A stretch of DNA of 49,512 nt from Hydrogenophaga flava NBRC 102514. Lineage in GTDB: Bacteria > Pseudomonadota > Gammaproteobacteria > Burkholderiales > Burkholderiaceae_C. Within the stretch, counting starts at the first letter, position 1, and each line of letters begins with the position of its first letter. Shown here piece by piece: positions 15,671 through 23,377 of this stretch. The translations under genes and the position numbers were made by a program. The notes below the pieces were generated by a model. That model searched no databases. It was not told the origin of the DNA and saw only the letters and a program-made list of their open reading frames with translations. The stretch covers positions 1 through 49,512 of the forward strand of contig NZ_BCTF01000035.1 in NCBI RefSeq assembly GCF_001571145.1. The letters run 5' to 3'.

Positions 15671-17203
15671 ATGAACCTCGCCCACCTGCTGTTGCGCAAA
15701 TCCCTCGAACACCCCGACCGCCCCGCCATCTTCAACGGCACACAGGCAGTGGCCACCCACCAACAGTGGGCCATGCGTGCTGAGAGAGTGGGTGCTCACC
15801 TGTGTGCAGCAGGCCTGCAGCCCGGCGACCGCGTGGTGCTGTTCATGCGCAATCACCCGCGCTACTTGGAACTGCTGTTCAGCGCCTGGTGGGCCGGGCT
15901 GGTGGCGGTGCCGGTGAACGCCAAGCTGCACCTCAAGGAAGTGCAGTGGATCGTGGAGAACGCCGGGGCGCGCTGGGCCTTCGTCACCTCGGACATCGTG
16001 CCCGACCCGGCGGCACTCACGGGGCTGGACGGTGTGATGGACGTGGACAGCGCCGAATGCGACGCCTGGATCAACGTGGACCCAGGGAAGGGCGAAGGCC
16101 ACCTATATATAGAGGAGCGCGCCCCCGACGACACCGCCTGGCTGTTCTACACCAGCGGCACCACCGGCCGGCCCAAGGGCGTGATGATCACGCACCGCAA
16201 CCTGCTCACCATGGGGCTGGGCTACTTCAACGACGTCGATCACGTCGCCCCGCAGGACGCCATCGCCTACGCCGCGCCCATGTCGCACGGGGCCGGCCTC
16301 TACGCCCTCCCGCACCTCATGGCCGGCGCGCGGCACGTGGTGCCCGCTTCGGGCGGCTTCGACGCGGCCGAACTGTTCGAGCTCGGCAGACAGCTGGGGC
16401 CCCTCTCGCTGTTCGCAGCCCCGACCATCGTCAAACGCATCGTCGACGAGGCCGAGGCGCAGGGCCTCACGCCCGAACAGTGCGGCCAGAGCTTCAAGAC
16501 CATCGTCTACGGCGGCGCGCCCATGTACGCCGCCGACATCCGCCGCGCGCTGCGCACCATGGGCCCGCGCTTCGTGCAGATCTACGGCCAGGGCGAAAGC
16601 CCCATGACCGGCACCGCCCTCAGCCGCGCCCACCTGGCCGACACCGCGCACCCGCGGCACGAAGCACGCATCGCCTCCGTCGGCGTGGCGCAGACCCCCG
16701 TGCGCATCCGCGTCGCGGGGCCCGACGGGCAGGCGCTGCCCGTGGGCGGGGTGGGTGAAGTGCTGATCCGCGGCGACAGCGTCATGGCCGGCTACTGGCG
16801 CAACCCCGAGGCCACCCAGGAGGCCATCCGAGACGGCTGGCTGTGGACCGGCGACATGGGCGCACTCGACGCCGACGGCTTCCTGACCCTCAAGGACCGC
16901 AGCAAGGACCTCATCATCAGCGGCGGCAGCAACATCTACCCGCGCGAGGTGGAAGAGGTGCTGCTCAACGCGCCCGGCGTGGCCGAAGTGGCGGTGGTCG
17001 GCGCGCCCGATACCGAGTGGGGCGAAATCGTGGTGGCCTTCGTGGTGCCGCAGCCGGGGGCGGCGCTGGATGCAACGGCGCTCGATGCCTTCTGCCTGGA
17101 CCAGATCGCCCGCTTCAAGCGGCCCAAGCGGTATGAGTTTGTCGAGGCGTTGCCGAAGAACAACTATGGGAAGGTGTTGAAGACAGTGTTACGGCAGAAG
17201 TAG
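15671..17203 (+). CDS. AMP-dependent acyl-CoA synthetase / ligase
   Basis: A 510-residue ANL-superfamily enzyme that activates a carboxylic acid to an acyl-adenylate and then the CoA thioester. The P-loop core FYTSGTTGRPKGVMITH is at about 159-175. The A5-type motif is present as IYGQGESPMTG, the A7 Asp is in WLWTGDMGALDADG, the hinge is in LKDRSKDLIISGGSNIYP and the catalytic Lys is in LPKNNYGKVLK near the C-terminus. IYGQGESPMTG replaces the common YGxTE, which suggests a long-chain or aromatic-acid subfamily; substrate is not decidable. A GAGGAGA box is 6 bases before the ATG. The gene ends 32 bases before the AT-rich AIPR gene. Confidence 0.9.
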   Translation: MNLAHLLLRKSLEHPDRPAIFNGTQAVATHQQWAMRAERVGAHLCAAGLQPGDRVVLFMRNHPRYLELLFSAWWAGLVAVPVNAKLHLKEVQWIVENAGARWAFVTSDIVPDPAALTGLDGVMDVDSAECDAWINVDPGKGEGHLYIEERAPDDTAWLFYTSGTTGRPKGVMITHRNLLTMGLGYFNDVDHVAPQDAIAYAAPMSHGAGLYALPHLMAGARHVVPASGGFDAAELFELGRQLGPLSLFAAPTIVKRIVDEAEAQGLTPEQCGQSFKTIVYGGAPMYAADIRRALRTMGPRFVQIYGQGESPMTGTALSRAHLADTAHPRHEARIASVGVAQTPVRIRVAGPDGQALPVGGVGEVLIRGDSVMAGYWRNPEATQEAIRDGWLWTGDMGALDADGFLTLKDRSKDLIISGGSNIYPREVEEVLLNAPGVAEVAVVGAPDTEWGEIVVAFVVPQPGAALDATALDAFCLDQIARFKRPKRYEFVEALPKNNYGKVLKTVLRQK

Positions 17204-17235
17204 TCGGAATCTGGCTGGCAACAAGATTGTATTGA

Positions 17236-19068
17236 TTAATTTGGATCGAAAAACGACTTCTCATTCAATTGATCGTCGGTTTGATTGTCAGCTTTGTTGT
17301 ATTGGGTATTAACAAAGTGCTTTATATCTCGGATGAAATCTCTGCTCTTGTAGTAGTTTGACCAATTGAAAACGCCTTTCTTGTTAAAGGCATGAGTGCC
17401 AAAGCTATCGGGCTTATTTTGAATTCGATTTTTCACTTGACCTATGAAGTTCTGCCATAGGCCATTGGGTGAGTGCAATGCGTTTTTGATTTGTGTTTGG
17501 TCAATTTTTGAAATGTCTGGAAATAATTCTATGCAAGCGTAGATTTGGGCGTATTGTGCGTAGCCAAATTTAATGCTATTTTGCGTCTCCGAGTTGATTT
17601 GTGTGAAAATTTCGTAACCAATTCGCCATCTGTCTAGTGCTGCTGAATCTTTTGATATTGAGGGGTTAAACTTGTTCTTTTGAAAGAGGCGTTTTTGCAC
17701 TGCGATGTCGAGTTTTCCGTTTGCGGCATAAAAAATCCTCCAAAAGCTATTTCGCTCAATTATGGATGTGGGATGTATATATCGTTCTCTTACACCGTCG
17801 GAGAACTCTCCGCGCTTTCTTTCGTACAGTAGGCCATATTGAGAGAAGATGATTTGTTGTAGATTTTTGTGAAATGTATCGTTAGAAAATCTGTCGGCAT
17901 TTATAACGACGGTCTGCCTGTTGGTTGCAACGGATATTTCATCGATCAGTCTTTCTCTGTTTTGTTGGGAGCATTCTGCGACGGTGATCACTTTTAGCAT
18001 GATCTCTTTGTCGCCGAAAACGGCTGGAGCATTTTCTGGTGATTCGCTATATATTCTGCTGAGCGTAAATGATGTTTGGCCGCCGTTAATGATTTGTGGA
18101 TTCTTTACATAAAGCTGAGCTTTCCCTTTTTGTCCGATTCTTTCATTGATTGATGTGTCGTCGGATAGCATGGTGATGCCATTGTTATATAAGGCTAATT
18201 CGTTGGTTTCGGAGTCGAGTATTGTCGTTCTAATTGCGTTGTTGACAGCTTGTCCATCTAGTTCAAGGTAGCTCCGAGGATTGTATTGCAGAATGGCATT
18301 CTTGTATTTGTGCATAATCTTTGCAATTTCTATTGCGGGCACAAAGATTCCTGTGATTTGGCATTCCGCGAATTTTGTTTTCGCTTCGTAGCTAATTTTG
18401 CTGCCGGAGTTCTTGTTTGAGAGATCAATAGGAATTGTTAGTTCATTTGCTGTAAAGTAGGTTCCACTTAGTACTGGAAATACTAGGTCAGAATAGGTTT
18501 TTTGTGAATCTACAATTTCGAAAGGTAGGCCGCCTAAAAGTGACTTAATCTTGCTCTCTTGGGGATTCTTTAGGTTGGCCAAAATGACGATCTGATACTT
18601 GTATCGCCCAATGTCCGGAATTTCTAGTATTTGGCGTTGAAGTTGTTTAATTTTTCCGTTGTAGGGATTGTTGCTTTCGTCATTTTCGAATCCGCTAGTT
18701 ATTCTTTCGATATCCATTGATAGAATTTCTTCTAGTTCGATTTCCTTGGAGTGGAAATTTGAGGCGGTTGTTCGAAATTTACTTTGTATGAAATAGACCT
18801 TCTTTGTGTTGTTGTCTATATGGTATCCGTCGATTCCGCCATCGTAACTTCCATCAGTCACTTGTTGCTCTCGCTCTTCAAAGTTTGTTATGCCGAACTT
18901 AACTTTGAGGAATAGGTGAATCAACGCCCTTGCGCGCACCTGATTGACTGTCGTTTCGTCAACTAATTGCTTAGGATACTTTTTGGAAAATTTTTCTGGA
19001 GCTTCTGAAGCTAAATTGTCAAGTACTTGGACTAGAAAACTGTATTGAAGGTCTTGGTTGTTTTTCAT
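17236..19068 (-). CDS. AIPR-family protein with PD-(D/E)xK nuclease-like N-terminus, probable phage-defence gene
   Basis: A 610-residue protein. The N-terminal region has YDGGIDGYHID (Asp76-Asp80) followed by VYFIQSKF (Gln95, Lys97), the D...(E/Q)xK layout of Mrr-like restriction nuclease folds. The C-terminal two-thirds match the abortive-infection phage-resistance (AIPR) domain: NPRSYLEL, LYNNGITML (about 293-301), NPQIINGGQTSFTL (323-336) and SVATNRQTVV (379-388). GC content is about 40% in two 60-base rows I counted, against roughly 70% in neighbours, and Lys, Asn and Ile use is high, so it is recently acquired. It occupies the gap between two convergent genes without companion genes. I see no methylase, integrase or toxin beside it, so it may act alone. 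Confidence 0.82.
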   Translation of the reverse strand: MKNNQDLQYSFLVQVLDNLASEAPEKFSKKYPKQLVDETTVNQVRARALIHLFLKVKFGITNFEEREQQVTDGSYDGGIDGYHIDNNTKKVYFIQSKFRTTASNFHSKEIELEEILSMDIERITSGFENDESNNPYNGKIKQLQRQILEIPDIGRYKYQIVILANLKNPQESKIKSLLGGLPFEIVDSQKTYSDLVFPVLSGTYFTANELTIPIDLSNKNSGSKISYEAKTKFAECQITGIFVPAIEIAKIMHKYKNAILQYNPRSYLELDGQAVNNAIRTTILDSETNELALYNNGITMLSDDTSINERIGQKGKAQLYVKNPQIINGGQTSFTLSRIYSESPENAPAVFGDKEIMLKVITVAECSQQNRERLIDEISVATNRQTVVINADRFSNDTFHKNLQQIIFSQYGLLYERKRGEFSDGVRERYIHPTSIIERNSFWRIFYAANGKLDIAVQKRLFQKNKFNPSISKDSAALDRWRIGYEIFTQINSETQNSIKFGYAQYAQIYACIELFPDISKIDQTQIKNALHSPNGLWQNFIGQVKNRIQNKPDSFGTHAFNKKGVFNWSNYYKSRDFIRDIKHFVNTQYNKADNQTDDQLNEKSFFDPN

Positions 19069-19118
19069 TTTTCTGGGCTAGGGGTCTGTGGTGAATGGCT
19101 AAAGATGCTGTTTGATTG

Positions 19119-19661
19119 CTAAGTTAAAAGGTCCATAAACCGACTAAACGGATCCTTCCGGTAATCCGCAAACGGCCCACATTCCACAAACCCGAACCGC
19201 CGGTACATCGCGATCGCCGGTTCAAACGCCGGCGTGCTGCCGGTTTCCAGGCTGACGCGCGCGTAGCCGCGCTCGCGTGCGAGGGTCAGCAACTCGGTGA
19301 GGATGGCCTGCGCGGCGCCTTGGCGTAGGTGGCGCGCGCTGGTGCGCATGGACTTGAGTTCGCCGTGGCCGCCTTCGGTGGCGGTGGTGGGCGTCAGTTC
19401 CTTCAGGGCGCCCATGGCGACCAGTTCGCCCACGGCTTCGGGGTCAGCGCCGGGCGCGGCGTCCGGCGGAAGGCGCCAGGCGGTGAGGAAGGTGATCTCG
19501 GGCCGGCGCAGGCCGTTCAGGTCCAGCGCGAACACGCATTCGGGCGGGGAAGCGGCGCGCATGCCGGCCAGGTGTTCGTCCAGCAGGCTGAGCACTTGCG
19601 GGTGCGTGAGTGCGCGGTCAACGCGGATGTGAAACCGGCGCGGCGGTGCCTCTGGTGTCAT
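19119..19661 (-). CDS. GNAT-family N-acetyltransferase
   Basis: A 180-residue acetyltransferase. The acetyl-CoA-binding region reads MRTSARHLRQGAAQAILTEL (about 104-124), in which RHLRQGAAQAIL is the Q/RxxGxG/A loop, and then ERGYARVSLETGSTPAFEPA and AMYRRFGFVECGPFADY, the latter the family's C-terminal motif B with the Tyr that acts as general acid. Substrate is unknown. The middle of the protein (PEITFLTAWRLP) is atypical for GNATs and may be a substrate loop. The gene ends about 50 bases from the start of the AT-rich AIPR gene on the same strand, so GC content changes abruptly at its 3' end. Confidence 0.88.
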   Translation of the reverse strand: MTPEAPPRRFHIRVDRALTHPQVLSLLDEHLAGMRAASPPECVFALDLNGLRRPEITFLTAWRLPPDAAPGADPEAVGELVAMGALKELTPTTATEGGHGELKSMRTSARHLRQGAAQAILTELLTLARERGYARVSLETGSTPAFEPAIAMYRRFGFVECGPFADYRKDPFSRFMDLLT

Positions 19662-19775
19662 GTCGCTCCCTCCCCGGGCGATGCGTGTGGTCTGGCCGGA
19701 ATGGCTCTGCGGCCATTTTGTTCTTTTTGTTACCAGTGAGGCAAGCGGCGCACAGGGGCCAGTAGCGCCGCCGGT

Positions 19776-19803
19776 TCAAGCCACCCAGCCCACCAGCCGA
19801 TAG
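19776..19803 (+). promoter_or_regulatory. Candidate sigma-28 (FliA) promoter of the small motility protein gene
   Basis: GCCGATAG at 19796-19803 agrees with the sigma-28 -10 element GCCGATAA at seven of eight bases. TCAA at 19776 is a partial -35 match, 16 bases from it instead of the usual 15. The -10 box is 27 bases upstream of the ATG at 19831, a normal distance. Its downstream gene belongs to a motility family, which supports the call. Confidence 0.5.
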
Positions 19804-19830
19804 CTCCTGAACAGCTTCAAAGGATTCCCC

Positions 19831-20040
19831 ATGGACATGTCCGTTTCTCCCGCCCTGGTCGTGGACCGCGTGGCCCAGATGGGCCAAGGCGCCACCAAGC
19901 AGCAGGTGCAGATAGAGGTGCTCAAAGAGGCCATGCAGACGCAGGAGTCGGCCGCGGCCTCGCTGCTCAATTCCGTGGCCGGCAACCTGCCGCTGGCGGG
20001 CAGCGGCCCGGTGGGCACGCAGGTCAACGCGATGGTGTGA
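19831..20040 (+). CDS. YjfB-family putative motility protein
   Basis: A 69-residue protein that matches the YjfB-like family: short N-terminal strand-like segment, a central amphipathic helix (VQIEVLKEAMQTQESAAASL) and a Gly/Pro-rich end (GNLPLAGSGPVGTQVNAMV). The family is annotated as putative motility and members are often controlled by flagellar sigma factors, but its biochemical role is unknown. An AAGGA box is 6 bases before the ATG, and a sigma-28-like -10 box lies 27 bases upstream. It is convergent with the MFS gene, 12 bases apart. Confidence 0.8.
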   Translation: MDMSVSPALVVDRVAQMGQGATKQQVQIEVLKEAMQTQESAAASLLNSVAGNLPLAGSGPVGTQVNAMV

Positions 20041-20052
20041 CCCGCGCAGCGG

Positions 20053-21549
20053 CTATGACGGCCGCCGCAGCATGCGCGCCGCCAGCACGCTGGCGAGCAG
20101 CACCAGCACGCTGCTGGCCAGCGCCGTGAACTGCAGCGCGTCGGTGAAGGCGGCCTGAGCGGCGCTCACCAGCGCCTGAGCCGTTTCCGGCGGCATCCGG
20201 TTCGCGGCTTCCAGGGCGCCACCAAGCGTGCCTTGGGCCTGCGCAGGCACATCGGCCAACCCCGCGCCGCCCAGCTGGTGGCGGTAGATGAGCGTGCCCG
20301 CGCTGCCGAACAGCGCGATACCCAGCGCGCCGCTGAACTCCGAGGCGGTTTCGGCGATGGACGAGGCCGCACCCGCGCGTTCGGGCGGCGCCGAGGTGAT
20401 GATCTGCTCGGTGCCCACGGCAAACACCGGCGCCATGCCCAGGCTGACCACGACCATGCCGGCCACCAGCACCCACAACGCCCACGGGCCGTCGGCGCCC
20501 ACCATCAGCAGCATGCCCACGGCCGCAGCGGCCAGGCCCCAGACCATCACCGGCCCGGGGCCGACGCGCGCGGCCATCTTGGGTGCCAGCACCATCGAGC
20601 CGAACACGAAGCCGCCGGCCCAGGGCACGGTGGCCCAGCCGGCCTGCAGCGGCGTGAGCATCAGCACCATCTGCAGGTACTGCGCGATGAAGATGTAGAC
20701 GCCGAACATGGCCAGGCACGACAGCGCGTAGGCCACGATGGCGGTGCGGAAGGTCGGGATGGCGAACAGCCGCAGCTCCAGCAGCGGGTAGTCGATCACC
20801 CGCTGGCGCCGCACGAACACCCAGCCTACCGCCACGCCCGCGGCCAGCAGCGCCAGCCGCGCCGCGCTGGGGCCGGCCTCGGCCATGGCCTTGATGGCGT
20901 AGATGGTGCTGAGCACAGCCGCCAGCGAGAGCAGCACGCTGGCGGCGTCGATGCGGCCGGCGTTCTCGTCGCGGTACTCGGGCAGCAGGCGCGGCCCCAG
21001 CACCAGCAGCAACACCATCACCGGCACGGCGGGCAGGAACACCGAGCCCCACCAGAAGTGCTCCAGCAGCCAGCCGCCCACCAGCGGGCCGATGGCGCTG
21101 CCGACCGAGAACGCGGTGATCCACACGCCGATGGCGAACTGGCGCTGCGTCTCGTCGTGGAACATGTTGCGGATCAGCGAGAGCGTGGACGGCGCCAGCG
21201 TGGCGCCGGCAATGCCGAGCAGCGCGCGCAGCACGATCAGCTCGGCGGGCGTGCGCGCGAACGCGGCCAGCACCGAGGCGGCGGCGAAGAAGGCCGCGCC
21301 GATCAGCAGCAGACGGCGGCGCCCGATGCGGTCGCCCAGCGTGCCCATGGTGATGAGGAAGCCGGCGACCAGAAAGCCATAGATGTCGATGATCCACAGC
21401 AGTTGCGAGGCACTGGGCGCCAGCGCGCGGCTGAGCGCCGGCACCGCGAGGTTCAGCACCGTCAGGTCCATGGCATAGACCAGACAGGGCAGGGCGATCA
21501 CGGCCAGGCCCCACCATTCGCGGGGGGTGGCTTTGGAGTGTGTGGTCAT
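20053..21549 (-). CDS. MFS transporter, DHA2 (QacA/SmvA-like) drug exporter
   Basis: A 498-residue membrane protein with about 14 predicted helices, the number in the DHA2 drug:H+ antiporter group. Motif A occurs between helices 2 and 3 (GTLGDRIGRRRLL), motif D1 is in helix 1 (YAMDLTVLNLAVPAL), and motif C is in helix 5 (SVGSAIGPLVGG). The sequence LWIIDIYGFLVAGFLITMGTL resembles SmvA and QacA, which export quaternary ammonium and other cationic compounds. Its start overlaps the stop of the phosphatase-like gene by 4 bases. No TetR or MarR regulator is adjacent. Confidence 0.9.
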   Translation of the reverse strand: MTTHSKATPREWWGLAVIALPCLVYAMDLTVLNLAVPALSRALAPSASQLLWIIDIYGFLVAGFLITMGTLGDRIGRRRLLLIGAAFFAAASVLAAFARTPAELIVLRALLGIAGATLAPSTLSLIRNMFHDETQRQFAIGVWITAFSVGSAIGPLVGGWLLEHFWWGSVFLPAVPVMVLLLVLGPRLLPEYRDENAGRIDAASVLLSLAAVLSTIYAIKAMAEAGPSAARLALLAAGVAVGWVFVRRQRVIDYPLLELRLFAIPTFRTAIVAYALSCLAMFGVYIFIAQYLQMVLMLTPLQAGWATVPWAGGFVFGSMVLAPKMAARVGPGPVMVWGLAAAAVGMLLMVGADGPWALWVLVAGMVVVSLGMAPVFAVGTEQIITSAPPERAGAASSIAETASEFSGALGIALFGSAGTLIYRHQLGGAGLADVPAQAQGTLGGALEAANRMPPETAQALVSAAQAAFTDALQFTALASSVLVLLASVLAARMLRRPS

Positions 21550-21887
21550 TCGATGTTCAGAAGGCTGCCGACCGACTGCACCAGCAGCTCGACCAGCTCG
21601 GGGTCCATGTACTTGTACTCATCGGGGATGTCGAGCACGTGAACGGGCTTGTCAGCCAGAAGGTCACCGAAGTCCGCGACGAGCCGCGACTTGTGCTTGT
21701 GCTCCATCACGATCACCACGTCGGCCCACTCGACGTCGGCGTCCGAAACCGTGTGGCGCGCACTGGGGCTGGTGCCGCCCGAGCGCACATTCAGCTGCGG
21801 ATGCCGCCGCCAGACCTGCTCGGCCGTGGGGCTGCGCCACTGGTTGCGGCTGCAGACGAAGAGGACGTTCTGTTGTTTCCTTTGCAT
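21546..21887 (-). CDS. Low-molecular-weight protein-tyrosine-phosphatase-like protein
   Basis: A 113-residue protein. It begins with NVLFVCSRNQWRSPTAEQVW, which contains the Cys-x5-Arg phosphate loop (C-SRNQW-R) of low-molecular-weight tyrosine phosphatases, and the rest (WADVVIVMEHKHKSRLVADF, then VHVLDIPDEYKYMDPELVEL) keeps the fold with a DIPDEY segment near the general-acid Asp. It is much shorter than the usual 150 residues, which is a known compact variant. It overlaps the MFS gene by 4 bases, so the pair is co-translated. An ATG 18 bases upstream at 21905 is a possible alternative start. Confidence 0.78.
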   Translation of the reverse strand: MQRKQQNVLFVCSRNQWRSPTAEQVWRRHPQLNVRSGGTSPSARHTVSDADVEWADVVIVMEHKHKSRLVADFGDLLADKPVHVLDIPDEYKYMDPELVELLVQSVGSLLNIE

Positions 21888-21930
21888 CGACGAGAGTGTC
21901 GCCAAAAGGCATCAGCTGCGTCCGATCCGC

Positions 21931-21960
21931 TTGCGCGCTTCGTCGCAGGACCGCTACAGT
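21931..21960 (+). promoter_or_regulatory. Candidate sigma-70 promoter of the RtcB-PrfH operon
   Basis: TTGCGC (-35) and TACAGT (-10) are 18 bases apart and point towards the leader peptide and rtcB. The expected start of transcription is near 21967, which gives a long leader of about 260 bases before rtcB. No strong alternative is seen closer to rtcB. No sigma-54 element of the E. coli rtcBA type was found. Confidence 0.35.
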
Positions 21961-22045
21961 TCGCCCCTCGCTTCGCGCAGTCATCGTCCCCGATGCACCG
22001 TGCGCGCAAGCGCCCACCCCCTCAACCACTCACCAGGAGAAGCAC

Positions 22046-22105
22046 ATGCAAAACAACATGACCTCCCTGTGGGCTGGGTCAGCGGTGGCGGGGCTGTCGG
22101 TCTAA
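22046..22105 (+). CDS. Possible 19-residue leader peptide upstream of rtcB
   Basis: MQNNMTSLWAGSAVAGLSV is preceded by AGGAG at 7 bases from the ATG, the best ribosome-binding site in this leader region. It ends 123 bases before the rtcB start. Together with the hairpin at 22146 and the poor site before rtcB, it could be a translated attenuator or a reporter of ribosome health. A second small open frame at 22135-22215 (MAGRQRVRVAR...) has no ribosome-binding site and I do not call it. Confidence 0.4.
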   Translation: MQNNMTSLWAGSAVAGLSV

Positions 22106-22145
22106 GACGCCCCCCTCTCTGTTGTTCCGCGCCCATGGCTGGCCG

Positions 22146-22163
22146 GCAACGCGTTCGCGTTGC
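22146..22163 (+). promoter_or_regulatory. Hairpin in the rtcB leader
   Basis: GCAACGCG-TT-CGCGTTGC is a perfect 8-base inverted repeat (in practice a 7-base stem with a 4-base loop). It lies between the leader peptide stop at 22105 and rtcB at 22229. No T-run follows, so it is not a simple terminator. It may shield or expose downstream sequence depending on leader translation. Confidence 0.4.
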
Positions 22164-22228
22164 GCGGTGGGTTGTGGTGCGCGCGTCTGTCCCGGTCCGG
22201 TTTCAACGTTTTTGAATCTGGATTTTTC

Positions 22229-23377
22229 ATGGGCAACTTTGTCAGAACCCTGTCGGACCGCGCCTGCGTGGTCGCGTCCGACACGACGTGGATGGAAGAC
22301 GCTGCACTGGCGCAGCTGGTCACCACGTCACAACTCGAAGGCATGCAGCGCGTCGCCGGCATGCCCGATCTGCACCCTGGTCGGGGCTACCCGGTGGGCG
22401 CGGCCTTCTTCTCGGTGGGGCGGTTCTATCCCGCGCTGGTCGGCAACGACATCGGCTGCGGCATGGCGCTGTGGCAGACCGATCTGAAGGCGGCTTCGGT
22501 CAGCCTCGACAAGCTGGACCGCCGCGTGGGCAACATCGACGGCGCGATGGAAGACGAGGCGCTGCGTGCGCAGGCGATGGCGGCGCACGGTGTGATGCCC
22601 GGCGCGCACGATGCGTCGCTGGGCACCATCGGCGGTGGCAACCACTTTGCGGAGTTCCAGCAGGTGGACACGGTGTTCGACGCGGACGCGCTGTCCGCGC
22701 TGGGCATCGAGGCGAAACGTTTGCTGCTGCTGGTGCACACCGGTTCGCGCGGTCTGGGCGAGCGCGTGCTGCGCAGCCATGTGGACACCTTCGGGCACCG
22801 CGGGCTGGTCGACGGCACGCCCGAAGCCGAGGCCTACCTCGCGCAGCACGGCGCGGCCTTGCGCTACGCGCTGTGCAACCGCGAACTGGTCGCGCAGCGC
22901 TTGCTGGCGAATGTGCGAGCCGATGGGCAGCGGGTGCTCGACGTGCACCACAACTTCGTGGCGCCCGCGCAGATGCTCGGCGCGACGGGCTGGCTGCACC
23001 GCAAGGGCGCGACGCCGTCGGACCAGGGGCCGGTGCTGATCCCCGGTTCGCGCGGCGATCACAGCTACCTGGTGCAGCCGCTGGCCATCAGCGACGACAC
23101 GCTGCACTCGCTGGCGCACGGGGCCGGCCGCAAGTGGATCCGCTCGGCCTGCAAGGACCGGCTGTTCAAGCTGATGACGCCCACGCAGATGGGCCGCACG
23201 GCGCTGGGCAGCCGCGTGATCTGCAACGACCGGCAACTGATCTACGAGGAAGCGCCGCAGGCCTACAAGGCCATCGACAGCGTCGTGCAAGCGCTGGTTG
23301 GGGCCGGGCTGGTGGCGCTGATCGCGCGCACGAAGCCGGTGCTGACCTACAAGACGCGTGGGGAGTGCTGCGAATGA
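22229..23377 (+). CDS. rtcB: RNA ligase RtcB family protein, RtcB2 type
   Basis: A 382-residue 3'-phosphate/5'-OH RNA ligase. Metal and nucleotide residues of the family are all present: DIGCGM with Cys77, GGGNHFAEFQ with His139, VHTGSRGLG with His170, VHHNF (His240/241) and AHGAGRKW, where His297 would be the guanylylated residue. Its start overlaps no upstream gene, and the downstream gene is prfH, which overlaps it by 4 bases. This pairing is diagnostic for the RtcB2-PrfH module, in which PrfH releases peptides from ribosomes with a broken decoding centre and RtcB2 reseals the 16S rRNA. The ATG at 22229 has a weak GGA site in an AT-rich stretch. Confidence 0.92.
   Translation: MGNFVRTLSDRACVVASDTTWMEDAALAQLVTTSQLEGMQRVAGMPDLHPGRGYPVGAAFFSVGRFYPALVGNDIGCGMALWQTDLKAASVSLDKLDRRVGNIDGAMEDEALRAQAMAAHGVMPGAHDASLGTIGGGNHFAEFQQVDTVFDADALSALGIEAKRLLLLVHTGSRGLGERVLRSHVDTFGHRGLVDGTPEAEAYLAQHGAALRYALCNRELVAQRLLANVRADGQRVLDVHHNFVAPAQMLGATGWLHRKGATPSDQGPVLIPGSRGDHSYLVQPLAISDDTLHSLAHGAGRKWIRSACKDRLFKLMTPTQMGRTALGSRVICNDRQLIYEEAPQAYKAIDSVVQALVGAGLVALIARTKPVLTYKTRGECCE

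Noticed and set aside
17204..19130. Direct repeats at the edges of the AIPR island (GTTTGATTG near 17279 and near 19110)
   Set aside because: Nine bases, and the first copy is inside the AIPR coding sequence; chance match in AT-rich DNA, no target duplication or transposase.
22135..22215. 26-codon Arg-rich open frame before rtcB
   Set aside because: No ribosome-binding site and it spans the leader hairpin; composition is that of non-coding GC-rich sequence.
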